NCBI GenBank assembly: GCA_021186555.1 | Contig: JAJKFL010000031.1 | Coordinates: 23,757,452-23,821,451 of the forward strand | Origin: Reticulitermes speratus | Lineage: Eukaryota > Arthropoda > Insecta > Blattodea > Rhinotermitidae | Direction of reading: 5' to 3' | DNA length: 64,000 nucleotides | Shown: positions 22,630 to 31,632 of the stretch, piece after piece | How positions within the stretch are numbered: position 1 is the first letter of the stretch | How the letters are laid out: every line of letters begins with the position of its first letter | The notes under the pieces: model-generated | The model's database searches: none | Told to the model about the DNA's origin: nothing | The model's input: the letters and a program-made list of their open reading frames with translations, nothing else | Translations under genes and position numbers: made by a program

Positions 22630-22745
22630 TTGGCGATGCGGCCAGAGCGTGAAGCTAACCACTCGCTTTTATTTAGTGGCGAGGTTAAGAACGCATGGAG
22701 CTTTACTTTCGCATCGCAGCCTGTTCGTGGCGTGACGCTTTAAGT
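22630..22745 (+). mobile_element. SINE family A, 3' fragment
   Basis: GATGCGGCCAGAGCGTGAAG, CTAACCACTCGC, TTAGTGGCGAGGTTAAGAAC, GGAGCTTTACTTTCGC. Only the 3' third remains. Confidence 0.6.
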
Positions 22746-22799
22746 ACTGGGGAAATTCCACTCTTACAGTACTTGTGGTGAACAGACGGAGGTACCGAC

Positions 22800-23184
22800 C
22801 AGGTGCGCACCCAGAAGTTTTACTTGGGGGGGGGGGGCGACCCTCAGGCTATATATAATTGATGTTATAAAAATCATGTTGTAAGTACAACGTAACACTG
22901 TCTGCAACTGCATTTATATACATACGAATATAACTACATGTTCCATGACTCAATCACAGTGTCCTATCTTCTTGTTTTTTAAATTTTATTAATTTATTTT
23001 TCAAAATTCTAATGTACCAGTCATCAGCCGATTTAAGTGACTGATTTCGGCTGAAGGGGAAATCACGTAAAACTTTTGGTATCATAAAATCTACAAAATC
23101 TGTGTTTTTTAAATTTCGGTTTTGGGGGATTTGGGGGGGAGGGGCTTCAGCCCGGTGCCCCCCCCCCCCCTGGGTGCGCTCGTG
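22800..23184. mobile_element. hAT-type nonautonomous transposon with 8-bp TSD
   Basis: GTACCGAC occurs exactly at both flanks (22792-22799 and 23185-23192). Ends are CAGGTGCGCACCCAG and, inverted, CACGAGCGCACCCAG. An 8-bp duplication and CA...TG ends are hAT hallmarks. G-runs and C-runs sit just inside the TIRs. The interior is AT-rich and non-coding. It abuts a LINE tail at 23193. Confidence 0.85.
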
Positions 23185-23192
23185 GTACCGAC

Positions 23193-23340
23193 TAACTCCA
23201 CGAAGTGGAATCCTTCTAGAGAAGCTAAGCAGATGTTGAAGAAATTCCCCACATTGTATGGTAACTGAAATGTTATTACCATGTTCACAAGAGCTCGCCA
23301 CCGTCCTCTGTTCTGAGCCAGATTAACCCATTCCACTCAG
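23193..23340 (-). mobile_element. LINE 3' tail fragment
   Basis: Minus strand reads the tail of the family best seen at 55850: CAGAGGACGGTGGCGAGCTC, TTACCATACAATGTGGGGAA, CTTCTAGAAGGATTCCACTT and GGAGTTAGT. Corresponds to the end of ORF2 (DRxRWRALV) plus 3' UTR. Confidence 0.7.
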
Positions 23341-23499
23341 AGGAAGCAGTGACTAACGATAGTTTGTGGATACAGTGTTTTGCGGTGGACTGTATCCTTC
23401 TAAAAGCAGGAAGGGTTGCTGTGTGGAGAGTGATGCCTACATCATCAGTCAGCGAATTTCACGTGGAAATTAAGTAGCTGGGTATTTTAATGGGTGGCG
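23341..23499. other. No recognised feature
   Basis: Short spacer before the GC-rich gene flank. Confidence 0.4.
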
Positions 23500-23782
23500 C
23501 ATGGGCGGTGTGCGGCCCCACGTGGACAACGAACTCTCGCGATTGGTTGTTTCTAGGTCACGTGGGCTCACGGCGGGGGTGCGGAGGCTGTCTACTGCTA
23601 ATTGACTGAGTAACAGTCGGATAATCGCGGAGGCTGCTCAGTCAGAGTTGGTTTCGGCGTTGTGGAAGATGGTGTGATGTGCATGCGGCGAGACCACGGG
23701 CTCGCTGGTGGGGTCGTAAGTAGACCCAAACTCAAGGCAATCCACTCCAAGCAGGCAGGCAGGCAATCCGCCCAGTAGTTGT
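23500..23782 (+). promoter_or_regulatory. Probable promoter and 5' UTR of the sFRP gene
   Basis: Noticeably GC- and CpG-richer than its surroundings and free of repeats. CACGTG boxes lie at 23519-23524 and 23559-23564, 40 bp apart, and ATTGG (reverse CCAAT) is at 23542-23546. No TATA box is evident. The transcription start cannot be fixed from sequence. Inferred from position and composition only. Confidence 0.4.
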
Positions 23783-23809
23783 ATGCGAAAAGGCGATCGT
23801 AGGAGGACG

Positions 23810-24275
23810 ATGGCTCGAGCCAGCGTGCTGCTTGTCGCCCTGCTGCTGTCAGGGGTGCAAGGCTACTTCGAGACGTGGGGGCTGTCCGGGAGTCGCCCCA
23901 CGCAGCCTACCTGTGTGGACATACCACGCAACATGAGTCTGTGCCACGGAATAGGGTACAACAAGATGCGACTTCCCAACCTGCTGGACCATGACACGAT
24001 GGCAGAAGTCTCCCATCAGGCGAGTTCGTGGGTGGCCCTCAACAACATCCGTTGCCACCCCGACACCCAGCTGTTTCTGTGCTCCCTGTTTAGTCCCGTT
24101 TGCTTGGATCGCCCAATTTATCCGTGCCGGAGTCTCTGCGAGAAAGTGAAGCAAGGCTGCGAGGGTCGCATGACGATGTACGGCTACCCCTGGCCGGAAA
24201 TGTTCAATTGCAGTAAGTTTCCGCCGGACAACGATATGTGCATCGCCCCACAGTCGAACTACGACCCCAACAGCG
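23810..24275 (+). CDS. Secreted frizzled-related protein, first coding exon (CRD)
   Basis: Secreted Wnt modulator: sFRPs bind Wnt ligands (and frizzled receptors) outside the cell through a frizzled-type cysteine-rich domain. From ATG 23810 the product begins MARASVLLVALLLSGVQG, a clear signal peptide. The CRD follows with all ten cysteines at residues 35, 45, 82, 91, 98, 106, 110, 117, 134 and 144. Segments DTMAEVSHQASSWV, FLCSLFSPVCLDRPIYPCRS and YPWPEMFNC match the SFRP1/2/5 subgroup and not frizzled receptors, which lack this run. N-glycosylation sites occur at N41 (NMS) and N133 (NCS). ATG 23810 has A at -3 and G at +4; an in-frame ATG 27 bp upstream (23783) has a poor context and would spoil the signal peptide. 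The exon ends in phase 1 at a GTGAGT donor. The netrin-like C-terminal domain must lie on later exons, not seen here. The open frame running on to 24315 is intron read-through. Confidence 0.92.
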
Positions 24276-24281
24276 GTGAGT
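24276..24281 (+). other. Splice donor of sFRP exon 1
   Basis: CAGCG|GTGAGT follows the codons for ...DPNS. It is a near-perfect metazoan 5' splice site placed soon after the last CRD cysteine, where sFRP first exons usually end. Confidence 0.8.
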
Positions 24282-25584
24282 ACTGTGTTTTTTCTCAAGT
24301 GTCGAGTCAATAATAACGCATCTACTTTTTTGAAGTCCCATCGCGAAAATAGGTGATGGTATCTGCCGTAGCGATTGGCTTGGCTCATAGTTTCGTGCAA
24401 GAAACAATTGCGGAGTGGACACCCCTTGACATTCCCGTATTGACTGCAGAGGCAGCTGTCCCTTCCTAGCAGCTCATGAAGTGACAGGGTGACACAAGTG
24501 AATGAAATGACTTGTCTCTCCTGCTGGCTCTTGACGAGGGGCGTTTTGTATGTTCCACTTCCAAACCCTTAAACACAATTATTAGTCAATACTCCCATCA
24601 GACAGGATTCAGCAATGTTTTCCCCCTGTACTTCTGTGTCGCACGTCTGTTCCAAAGAGTGAGCTGAAAGTTCAGCTGCTTTTGTCATCGCAGTGAGTCG
24701 TGACAATTTAGTAACTGGTTAGAGAATGAGAACTGATAAATCGGAGTTCGCTTCCTGGCAGGAGCAGGGAATTTTTTCTTCGCTGCCACGCGAAGACTGG
24801 AAGTAGAAACACACAGCACAGAATAACGGCCAACAAGATTCGAGCCAGTGACCCCATTGTCAGAGCGGTTGAAATCGTCGCGCACCTATGACGTTGCGGG
24901 CATTACAATCTCGACGTCTTTGATTTTGATGTCTATGGAGTTGAATCATATGACGGACGGACACAATAATAACAGGGCGCCAAAGCAGGAATTCTCTTCT
25001 TTCAGAGCTCTTGTTTTTAATACATACATTCGACACACTTTTATGTGAGATTTTCATTATGTGACGCTACGTAAGCCTGCCGTAAGCGCTGAAATAGTCT
25101 AGTCCGGCCTGCTTTTACAAGCATACTCGCTGCGTCATAATTTGAAAAAAAAATGTGAGATGGTTTTAAAGAAAACTGCATCATGTTGTATCCTGTGAGT
25201 GGAAATAATGAATATCAGATTATGGGTAGATGACGTTTGCCTCCTGTAACACAATATATGCACACTTGTGTGATATCTTTTATTTTTACGTTGAAAGTGT
25301 CAAGTTTCAAAGTACGTTTGGTTTAATTTATTGACTTGCGGCTGGTATAATCATAATCGTTATTGGACCCTGAAGGAAGCAACAAATTTCCCTGACACAT
25401 CGGTAATTTTGATCATTTCCTACCTCTTTTCTGGGCGAAGTATGAGCCAGTTATCAGTCGAAGAGTCTTGTTGGTGAAGTCATCTTCACTGCTGTCAGCA
25501 GCTGTGCTCGTACTTCAGTGGCGCCCCACTGTCCTGTTCGAAAGGGTAGACCTATTTTGAAACTTTGTCTCTCACATTAAGGGA
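24282..25584 (+). other. Presumed intron 1, start
   Basis: No coding signal. A decayed tRNA-like segment with a box-B-like GGAGTTCGCTTCC lies near 24745-24775. Otherwise unassigned. Confidence 0.45.
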
Positions 25585-25975
25585 AGAACATAGCAGAGGG
25601 TGCTAAGGAAGGTATTTGAGCCTAAGAAGGAGGAATGAAGAGGAGGATTGTGAAAATCACGCAAGAAGAAACTTTATGATCCGTAGTTCTCACCAAATTT
25701 ATTTGGGTACTCAAACCTTGGAAGATGAGATGGGCGGGGCATGTGGAAGCTATGCGGGGAGAAGAGATACATGCAGAATTTTGGCGGAGAAACCTGAATG
25801 AAAGAGAAGACCTAGGCGTAGATGGGAGGTTGTGGGCTGGATTCACCTGTCTGAGGGTAGGGGCAACTGGCGGGCTTTTGTGAACGTGGTAATGAATCTT
25901 TGGTTTCCATAAATGTGGGAATTTTTGTGACTAGCCGAGGAACACTTAATGTCTGAAGAAGGGTTCTGCTCCGTG
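25585..25975 (+). mobile_element. LINE 3' fragment, decayed
   Basis: Same family as 55850: AGGGTGCTAAGGAAGGTATT, ATGAGATGGGCGGGGCATGT, GAAGACCTAGGCGTAGATGG, GGCAACTGGCGGGCTTTTGT, then the 3' UTR with GACTAGCCGAGGAAC and TCTGAAGAAGGGTTCTGCTC. Frameshifts and an early TGA show it is dead. Confidence 0.8.
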
Positions 25976-26166
25976 GAGTTAGTTGTTCATGTCTAAGTAA
26001 TGTCTGTATGAGTTTAAATAAGGGCACAGAAATATTTTGGAGTTTTAGGAAATTAATCTGTTCACCCGCGTGTTTCATCTTCGAAAACTGTGTACGGATA
26101 TCAGGGAAAGGTAACGTACACTGCGATAGCGTAGCGCCGAATTTCAAATTGCATTTCATAAATTGC

Positions 26167-26193
26167 CCCCCCCCCCAAAAAAAAGGGGGGGGC
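26167..26193. repeat. C-run / A-run / G-run palindrome
   Basis: Eleven or so C, eight A, then eight G, giving a near-perfect self-complementary tract. Possibly the fused remnant of an element with poly-C/poly-G ends like the hAT copy at 22800. Confidence 0.7.
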
Positions 26194-26874
26194 GCAGTTG
26201 GTTCATAACACAAAGTTTACGTGTATGCATTTGCTATGCTTTTTTGAAATGATTTTTCGATATAGTTAACACTAAAGAACATATGTTGGTATAAATAAAT
26301 ATATTGTACCTATGATCTGTGTGGTATCGGCAGTGTACCTTGTCTTTGCTTGTGAAGTAGGCCCGATCACATTGCATTAAGTAGCTGTTTCAAAATACGC
26401 GTAAATGGCATTTGGAAGTATATCATACGTAGCTGACATAGGAGTACATCTTGCACTCTCGTTATACGGGGGTTTCAAATTATGACGCTGCGAACATGTT
26501 TGCAGAAGCAAACAGGCGTGGACTAGGTCAGCGCTTACGCCAGCCTTACGCGGCATCATATAGTATATCAAACAGTCTGGTCGCGAGACAGAAATATTCG
26601 ATACGGAACTCAGTAGATAAAACATTTATGCACAGATACATTGTACTGCAGAGCTGGCCGCCACGTCCATAAATCTTCGGTACATATAGCTAACATTAGG
26701 ATGGCTGTGGAGGATTGAATACGAGACTGAACTGGTGATGATGAATTCCTGGAATTGATAGGTGCTGCGCAGGTGTGTTGTCTGTCTTGATTCTGTAGTT
26801 CGTATGCATCAACACGTCTTGGCCACAGCGTCCTGTAGGGCATACAACTTAAACGCAATTTTTCATGTTGTGGC
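26194..26874. other. No recognised feature
   Basis: Unassigned. Confidence 0.4.
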
Positions 26875-27012
26875 GTTCTGGGTTATGACACCGTGTAGTC
26901 TGGTACATGGGCACCGATGTCTTGGAGGAACATTCTACCTCCATCTTCACAGTAGAAGATGGACAAAGTATGTTCTAAACGATGGAACCTGCCTACCAGA
27001 CCACACGCTGCC
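26875..27012. repeat. Foldback element (family FB-B)
   Basis: GGGTTATGACACCGTGTAGT / inverted CATAACCC...CACACGCTGCC, with CTGGTAC and TACCAGACCA in the arms and ACCTCCATCTTCACAG / GAAGATGGACAAAG in the centre. The minus strand has GTGAAGA-T-GGAGG-loop-CCTCC-AAG, a decayed hammerhead-like core with intact stem II. The frame FWVMTPCSLV over it is a repeat-derived open frame. Confidence 0.75.
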
Positions 27013-27074
27013 ATAACCCACATCAGGATTGAATCTACATTATTTATTATTATTATTGGTGTAGTAGTAGAGTA

Positions 27075-27328
27075 GCAGTAGTAGGCTGCGTGCTGAACGT
27101 CCAAAGTTTCGTATTTCGACTCCCGGCAGGGGCAAGAGACTTATCCCTTCTCCAAAGCTTTTAGACCGTCTCTGGGGCCAGCCAACCTCTTACTCAGTGG
27201 GTACCTGGGACTTTTATCCGGCGTGGTAAAAGCGGGTGGATCGTGAAGCTGACCACTCACCCCAATCTAGTGCCTGTGGCTAAAAATGAGTGGAATTGTA
27301 CGTCATATAGTTTCATTGCGTGTGCATG
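27075..27328 (+). mobile_element. SINE family A
   Basis: Decayed head (TTCGACTCCCGGCAGG as box B), then GACCGTCTCTGGGGCC, TGGGTACCTGGG, AAAGCGGGTGGATCGTGAAG, CTGACCACTCACCCCAATCT, GTGGAATTGTACG. An (ATT)n run follows at 27329-27358. Confidence 0.75.
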
Positions 27329-27358
27329 GGCATTATTATTATTATTATTATTATTATT

Positions 27359-28297
27359 TTTTACGCAGCTAATATAGTGTCTACTGAAAGCGAATTCAGT
27401 GGAAAGTATCTTTAGCTGCTCTGTATTATTCCTTTACCCTTTCCATCCTTCCCTCATATCCCTTACATTAAAATAATTTAGGTACATATTCCTCAGTGTA
27501 TGCCGTTAAGGGGAAGTTAACAGTGAAAAGTGATGTCAGTTTTTCTGCGTAGGCCGGCTACGTTGTTTTAGCGTCTTCCTCAAGATTCGCGTCTATTGAG
27601 AGAACAAGCAAATATGTCTTCACTGACTACACTTTATAAGTATTGAAGGTGTGAAAGATTGCGCGTGTTTAGAATGATCGATTAAAGCCATCTGTCAGGC
27701 AGTGAGACAATAACTACGTTCTTTGTGGCTGCAAACAGATGCGCCTAACCGCCTTCAGTGTATAAGATCTTAATGCATCTTTACTTCGAAACCACAATAT
27801 TCGGAGAAGAGTTTATAAAAATATGAAGACTTTAAAATTGATTCTCTGGTCTCCGTTAACCCTTTAAAGCGAAGTGGTAACGACACGTGTCTCTTTCTTC
27901 GTGGTACCTTGTTGTGGCGCCCACAAAGTGTGCTTTCGGAATTAGTCACTCGGAATAAGAAGAGACTTGGCGTTTTAAACAGGAAAATAAAGCGAGACAA
28001 CCTCCAATCATATTCATTTTGGAATAGAGTCAAAGTTGAGTTAGTTTTCTGTCGAAATATGAAAAGTCCCCAGTGTCACAAGTTCTGAGAGAGGCGAACT
28101 TGACAACGCAGCTGTTGTTTATAACTATATAGCTACGTGCATAGGGCCTACATACTGAAATACCTACAGCATAGACATATATATATATATTGAAATGCTT
28201 TAGTAATTTTACGACGTCAATAATTGTCTAATTAAACAAACGAACAGATGGACCGTCAATCGGAACTGTACCTTTGAACAACATTTGTATTGTCTCG
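27359..28297. other. Mostly unassigned DNA
   Basis: CCCTTTAAAGCGAAGTGGTAAC at 27860 is a single arm-like fragment of the FB-G repeat (30999). Nothing else recognised. Confidence 0.4.
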
Positions 28298-28340
28298 AGC
28301 GCTACATGTTTCGGCTTATTCACAAGTCGCCAGCAGTTAC
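28298..28340 (-). ncRNA. Hammerhead-like motif, badly degraded
   Basis: Minus strand CTGCTGG...AAGCC-GAA-ACATGT-A. Only the 3' half (GCCGAAACATGTA) is well kept, and no outer stem is visible. Confidence 0.25.
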
Positions 28341-28574
28341 AGGCGTAACAATGTATGAGAAAAAAGCACTTATGTACAACACAGTGTTAGTTAAAATGGT
28401 GAGACTTCAGTCGTACAAACGTTCGAACGGGGTTTGTTGTTATTAGTCGAAACTGTGTTAAATAAATATTCCGTTAGGTGTAAGATATGTAGAAACAAGA
28501 TATTAAAATTGTGTGGTATTTTGATGTGTTACTGATTTTACTTACCTCAGCTCCTCCTTTTGATGTGTATATAC
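28341..28574. other. No recognised feature
   Basis: Probable flank of the degraded motif at 28298. Confidence 0.35.
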
Positions 28575-28822
28575 ACTCCGCAGTCGGTATAGCGACTCGC
28601 TACGAGCTGGACGGTCCGGGGATCGAATCCCGTTGGTGGCGAGATTTTCAGCACCCATCCAGACCGGCCCTGGGGCCTACCCCGCCACCTGTACAATGGG
28701 TACCGGGTCATTCCGGGGGTAAAGCGGCCGGGGCGTGGCGTTGTCCACTCACCGCCATCTAGCGCCGAGGTTAAGGAAAGAGTAGAGCTATACCTCTACT
28801 CCCCATGGAATAGGAGGACATT
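28575..28822 (+). mobile_element. SINE family A, near full length
   Basis: GCAGTCGGTATAGCGACTCG (box A), GGGGATCGAATCCCG (box B), GACCGGCCCTGGGGCC, AATGGGTACCGGGTCATTCC, GTAAAGCGGCCGGGGCGTGG, CCATCTAGCGCCGAGGTTAA, TAGAGCTATACCTCTACTCC. The 3' end is replaced after CCCCATGGAATAGG. Confidence 0.9.
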
Positions 28823-29869
28823 GTTTGTGGCTCCAAAGGATGGTGCGATTCTTTGTTGATTTTAGCTATGATCCTCTCAGCCCGGATGGTTATTGTGATT
28901 TTCTTATGGCGTTCATTTTTCGTGGGTTTCTTGTTAATGTGCAGGGTTGTTAAATATTTGTAGGTAGGAGACGTACCGCTATCGAACGTTGTGGAGAAGA
29001 GACTGTCTGTTATTCGTGTCCACGAAGTGCTGGGATTGTCTAATTATGATACGTTAATTATTTCAGAATAGTTATAACACAATACGCGTTCCAAGTTACG
29101 TGATGGTGATACAAACGTGTGACTTTGCCAGTGGCAGAAGCAGCATATCTAATCGGGATGAATGTACTGGAGAGTGTCAGTCACATAAAGCTTGCTAAAA
29201 TGTATTCTGAACCTCCCACACAGAGAGAAAATTATTCAAGGACTTGAAACAGGTCTAACAAGGCGCATGGAATAATGCTCACCTCTCAGCTCACCATTAC
29301 TTGGCTTCTGCGTTAAAGCAGGCTACAGTGCCTACTTTTTCATGGTCACGTAGGCCTATCGGATTAAGACTTTTAAGAACAAACAGAGAACTCAAACGTG
29401 GAATCATAAGAGCGTTTAAGAAAACGCGAATGATTAATTTGGTGTCGCGGTAACAATCTGTAAGCCTATTTGTGTTCAGGAGGCACCTGGTTCGCATCTC
29501 GGATGGATTATCAGTCTCCCTGGCTGAGATATCTCTTTGTTGTCTTTAACCACCCAAGCCAATGCCAGGATAGTGAGATCTACACTGAAATGGGCCACAA
29601 CCAGTTCCTTTTACGAATTTATCTGCTCATCATTCAGGATCTTCGCAAATTGAAAAGCGTCGTTAAACTAGTACAGGTTTTAAAATTATGACGCTTCGAA
29701 TATGTTTGTAAAAGCGAGCAGGCCTGCACAAGTTAAACGCTTGAGCCGGACTCACACAGTGTCGTATAATTACAATTCTGTATTATATGTTAAGAACGTG
29801 TAACGTTTCCTTCGCGGTCGTGGACTTTCCTCTTATTCACAACGTCCAGGCTGTCTGATGGCTTCCTGC
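28823..29869. other. No recognised feature
   Basis: Unassigned. Confidence 0.4.
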
Positions 29870-30010
29870 GCCGTCCTTTCCCGTAGATACACGTAGCTCT
29901 ATCGTAGGGAAAGGCAGTTAGATGACGAAGCTGACCACTCTCTTTAGTCCAGCATGAAGGTCTAGAATACGTGGAGCGTTATCTTCGTGGCCGGTATATG
30001 CCATTATGAC
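29870..30010 (+). mobile_element. SINE family A, decayed 3' fragment
   Basis: GACGAAGCTGACCACTCTCT, GGAGCGTTATCTTCGTGGC and TATATGCCATTATGACTTGG align in order to the family 3' half, with heavy divergence. Confidence 0.45.
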
Positions 30011-30246
30011 TTGGTACTTACGACCATTATCATTTAATATAAAGTTACTTCTAGTACAAGACAGCCACTGACTTACGATGTTTGGCGCATGTTGAATTCC
30101 TAGCCCCACTGTCGTGATTTTGTATTTCTTTTACAGTAGTATCTCCTGGTACAATAACAAAATTCCTTACAACGTCTCATCACCGCCACCTTCGAAATCT
30201 CATCCGATTAAAATCTGAACGTATTTGCAACTTTCAGAGTTCTGAA
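30011..30246. other. No recognised feature
   Basis: Unassigned. Confidence 0.4.
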
Positions 30247-30530
30247 CTAGCATAATCGGTATATGGCTGGGCTACGGGCTGGACGGTCGGGCGTTCGAAT
30301 CCCGGTGGAGGCAAGAGATTTATCTCTTTCTCAAAACGTCCGGACCGGCTCTGGGGCCCACCCAGCCTCCTATTCAATGGGTACCGGGGTTATTTCCCGG
30401 GGAAAAAAAGCGGCCGGGGTGTGAGGTTAACCACTGTAGCGCCAAGGTTAAGAATGAATGGAGCTGTACTTTTACTCCCACTATACGCCTTCATGGAGTA
30501 GACAGGGACAACTTTACCTTTACCTTTAAG
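30247..30530 (+). mobile_element. SINE family A, full length
   Basis: Box A ATAATCGGTATATGGCTGGG, box B GCGTTCGAATCCCGG, GGACCGGCTCTGGGGCCCAC, TGGGTACCGGGGTTATTTCC, AAGCGGCCGGGGTGTGAGG, GCGCCAAGGTTAAGAATGAA, ACGCCTTCATGGAGTAGAC and a 3' end ACAACTTTACCTTTACCTTT. A short (TTTACC)n tail is visible. Confidence 0.9.
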
Positions 30531-30998
30531 ACTTCTGAACAGTCGGGTGTAAAGTCACTTCAGGCATTGTTCACCTTACTAGGATACGTCAGTGGATTAT
30601 AAGCATTGAATGTTAGTGTTTGCTGTGTCTCATTGCACACTGTGTCCTTACTTTCAGCACCACCAGTCAGTTGCGTAAGCCGTCCAGATGTAGGTCTGTC
30701 TTCGGTTGGTACTTCTAGATATTTTGTGAGACTTCCTTTATTCCTTCAGTGTGCACAAACCATTGTAATATTTTCATTTAAAACCTGAGAATTTATGGCT
30801 TTCAAAGCCCATTTTGTTTCTGTGCTGTCTAATTCTCTGTCATTTAGTATTCTCTGTGATACTTCTGCCAACTTATATCGATTATTTATGTGTCTGTTTG
30901 ACTGTCCATCTCCGACCGTCAGTAAAGAATTAACGTTCAAAATAAGTTCATGAACTATTATTCAATTTACATCCTGTTGTGATCCGAACTGCCTTTTT
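30531..30998. other. No recognised feature
   Basis: Unassigned. Confidence 0.4.
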
Positions 30999-31222
30999 TA
31001 ACCCTTTAAAGCCTAGCAATTACCCATTTGACACCAGCTTCAACGTTAGAAATTCTCGTACGTTCTGCCCACATCCTGGATCTTGGTTACAAAACGCAGT
31101 CCTTTAATGCCGTATAGGGAAATAATCGCCAAACACACAAATACACTCTGTGGGCAGAACTTAGTATTGTTTAGTCTTTAACCTGGCGGTATGCAAAGTA
31201 ACCACTTGGTTTTAAAGAGTTA
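30999..31222. repeat. Foldback element, diverged arms (family FB-G)
   Basis: Left TTAACCCTTTAAAGCCTAGC and GTTCTGCCCACA; right TGTGGGCAGAAC and CCACTTGGTTTTAAAGAGTT. The arms pair over about 85 nt with many mismatches. Single arms recur near 27860, 34945 and 63460 (CCTTTAAAACCTAGTGGTTA). Confidence 0.65.
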
Positions 31223-31581
31223 AAACAGAGATAATTTGTGATATATGCAACAGTATTTTTGTAGTTGTTTAGTATAGGCGTGAAAGGTAACCTGCTATTT
31301 GAAGCCAAATGTGCAAGGAAGTGTTTGGATCTAAATCAGGTGATGTAAGTGAGAGATGCAGGAGTGTGCCATCTTGTATTGTCGAGATAGTGAAATCAAG
31401 GGGGTGGGAAGGCCGGACATGTAGCTTCGGTAGAAACAGTTCTGGCAGAGGGGAGACATTTTCGAAACCGACCACTTGAAATATGAGCGGGAAATAGTTT
31501 TGTGCATCCAGTTGTGAATTCATACGGAAAGGAAATAGTGCAAAATTCGTCTTTCGCAACTCAACCTTTATAATTAAATTT

Positions 31582-31632
31582 CAGTTTGTACTACATGTTT
31601 CGGCCCTATTTCCGGCCATCATAAGTTACGAT
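31582..31632 (-). ncRNA. Hammerhead-like motif
   Basis: Minus strand CTTATGA (one change from CTGATGA), T, GGCC-GGAAATAG-GGCC hairpin, GAA, ACATGT, A, then GTAC, which can pair with the preceding GTAA(C) only with a bulge. Stem II and palindrome intact, core G5 lost. Confidence 0.45.
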
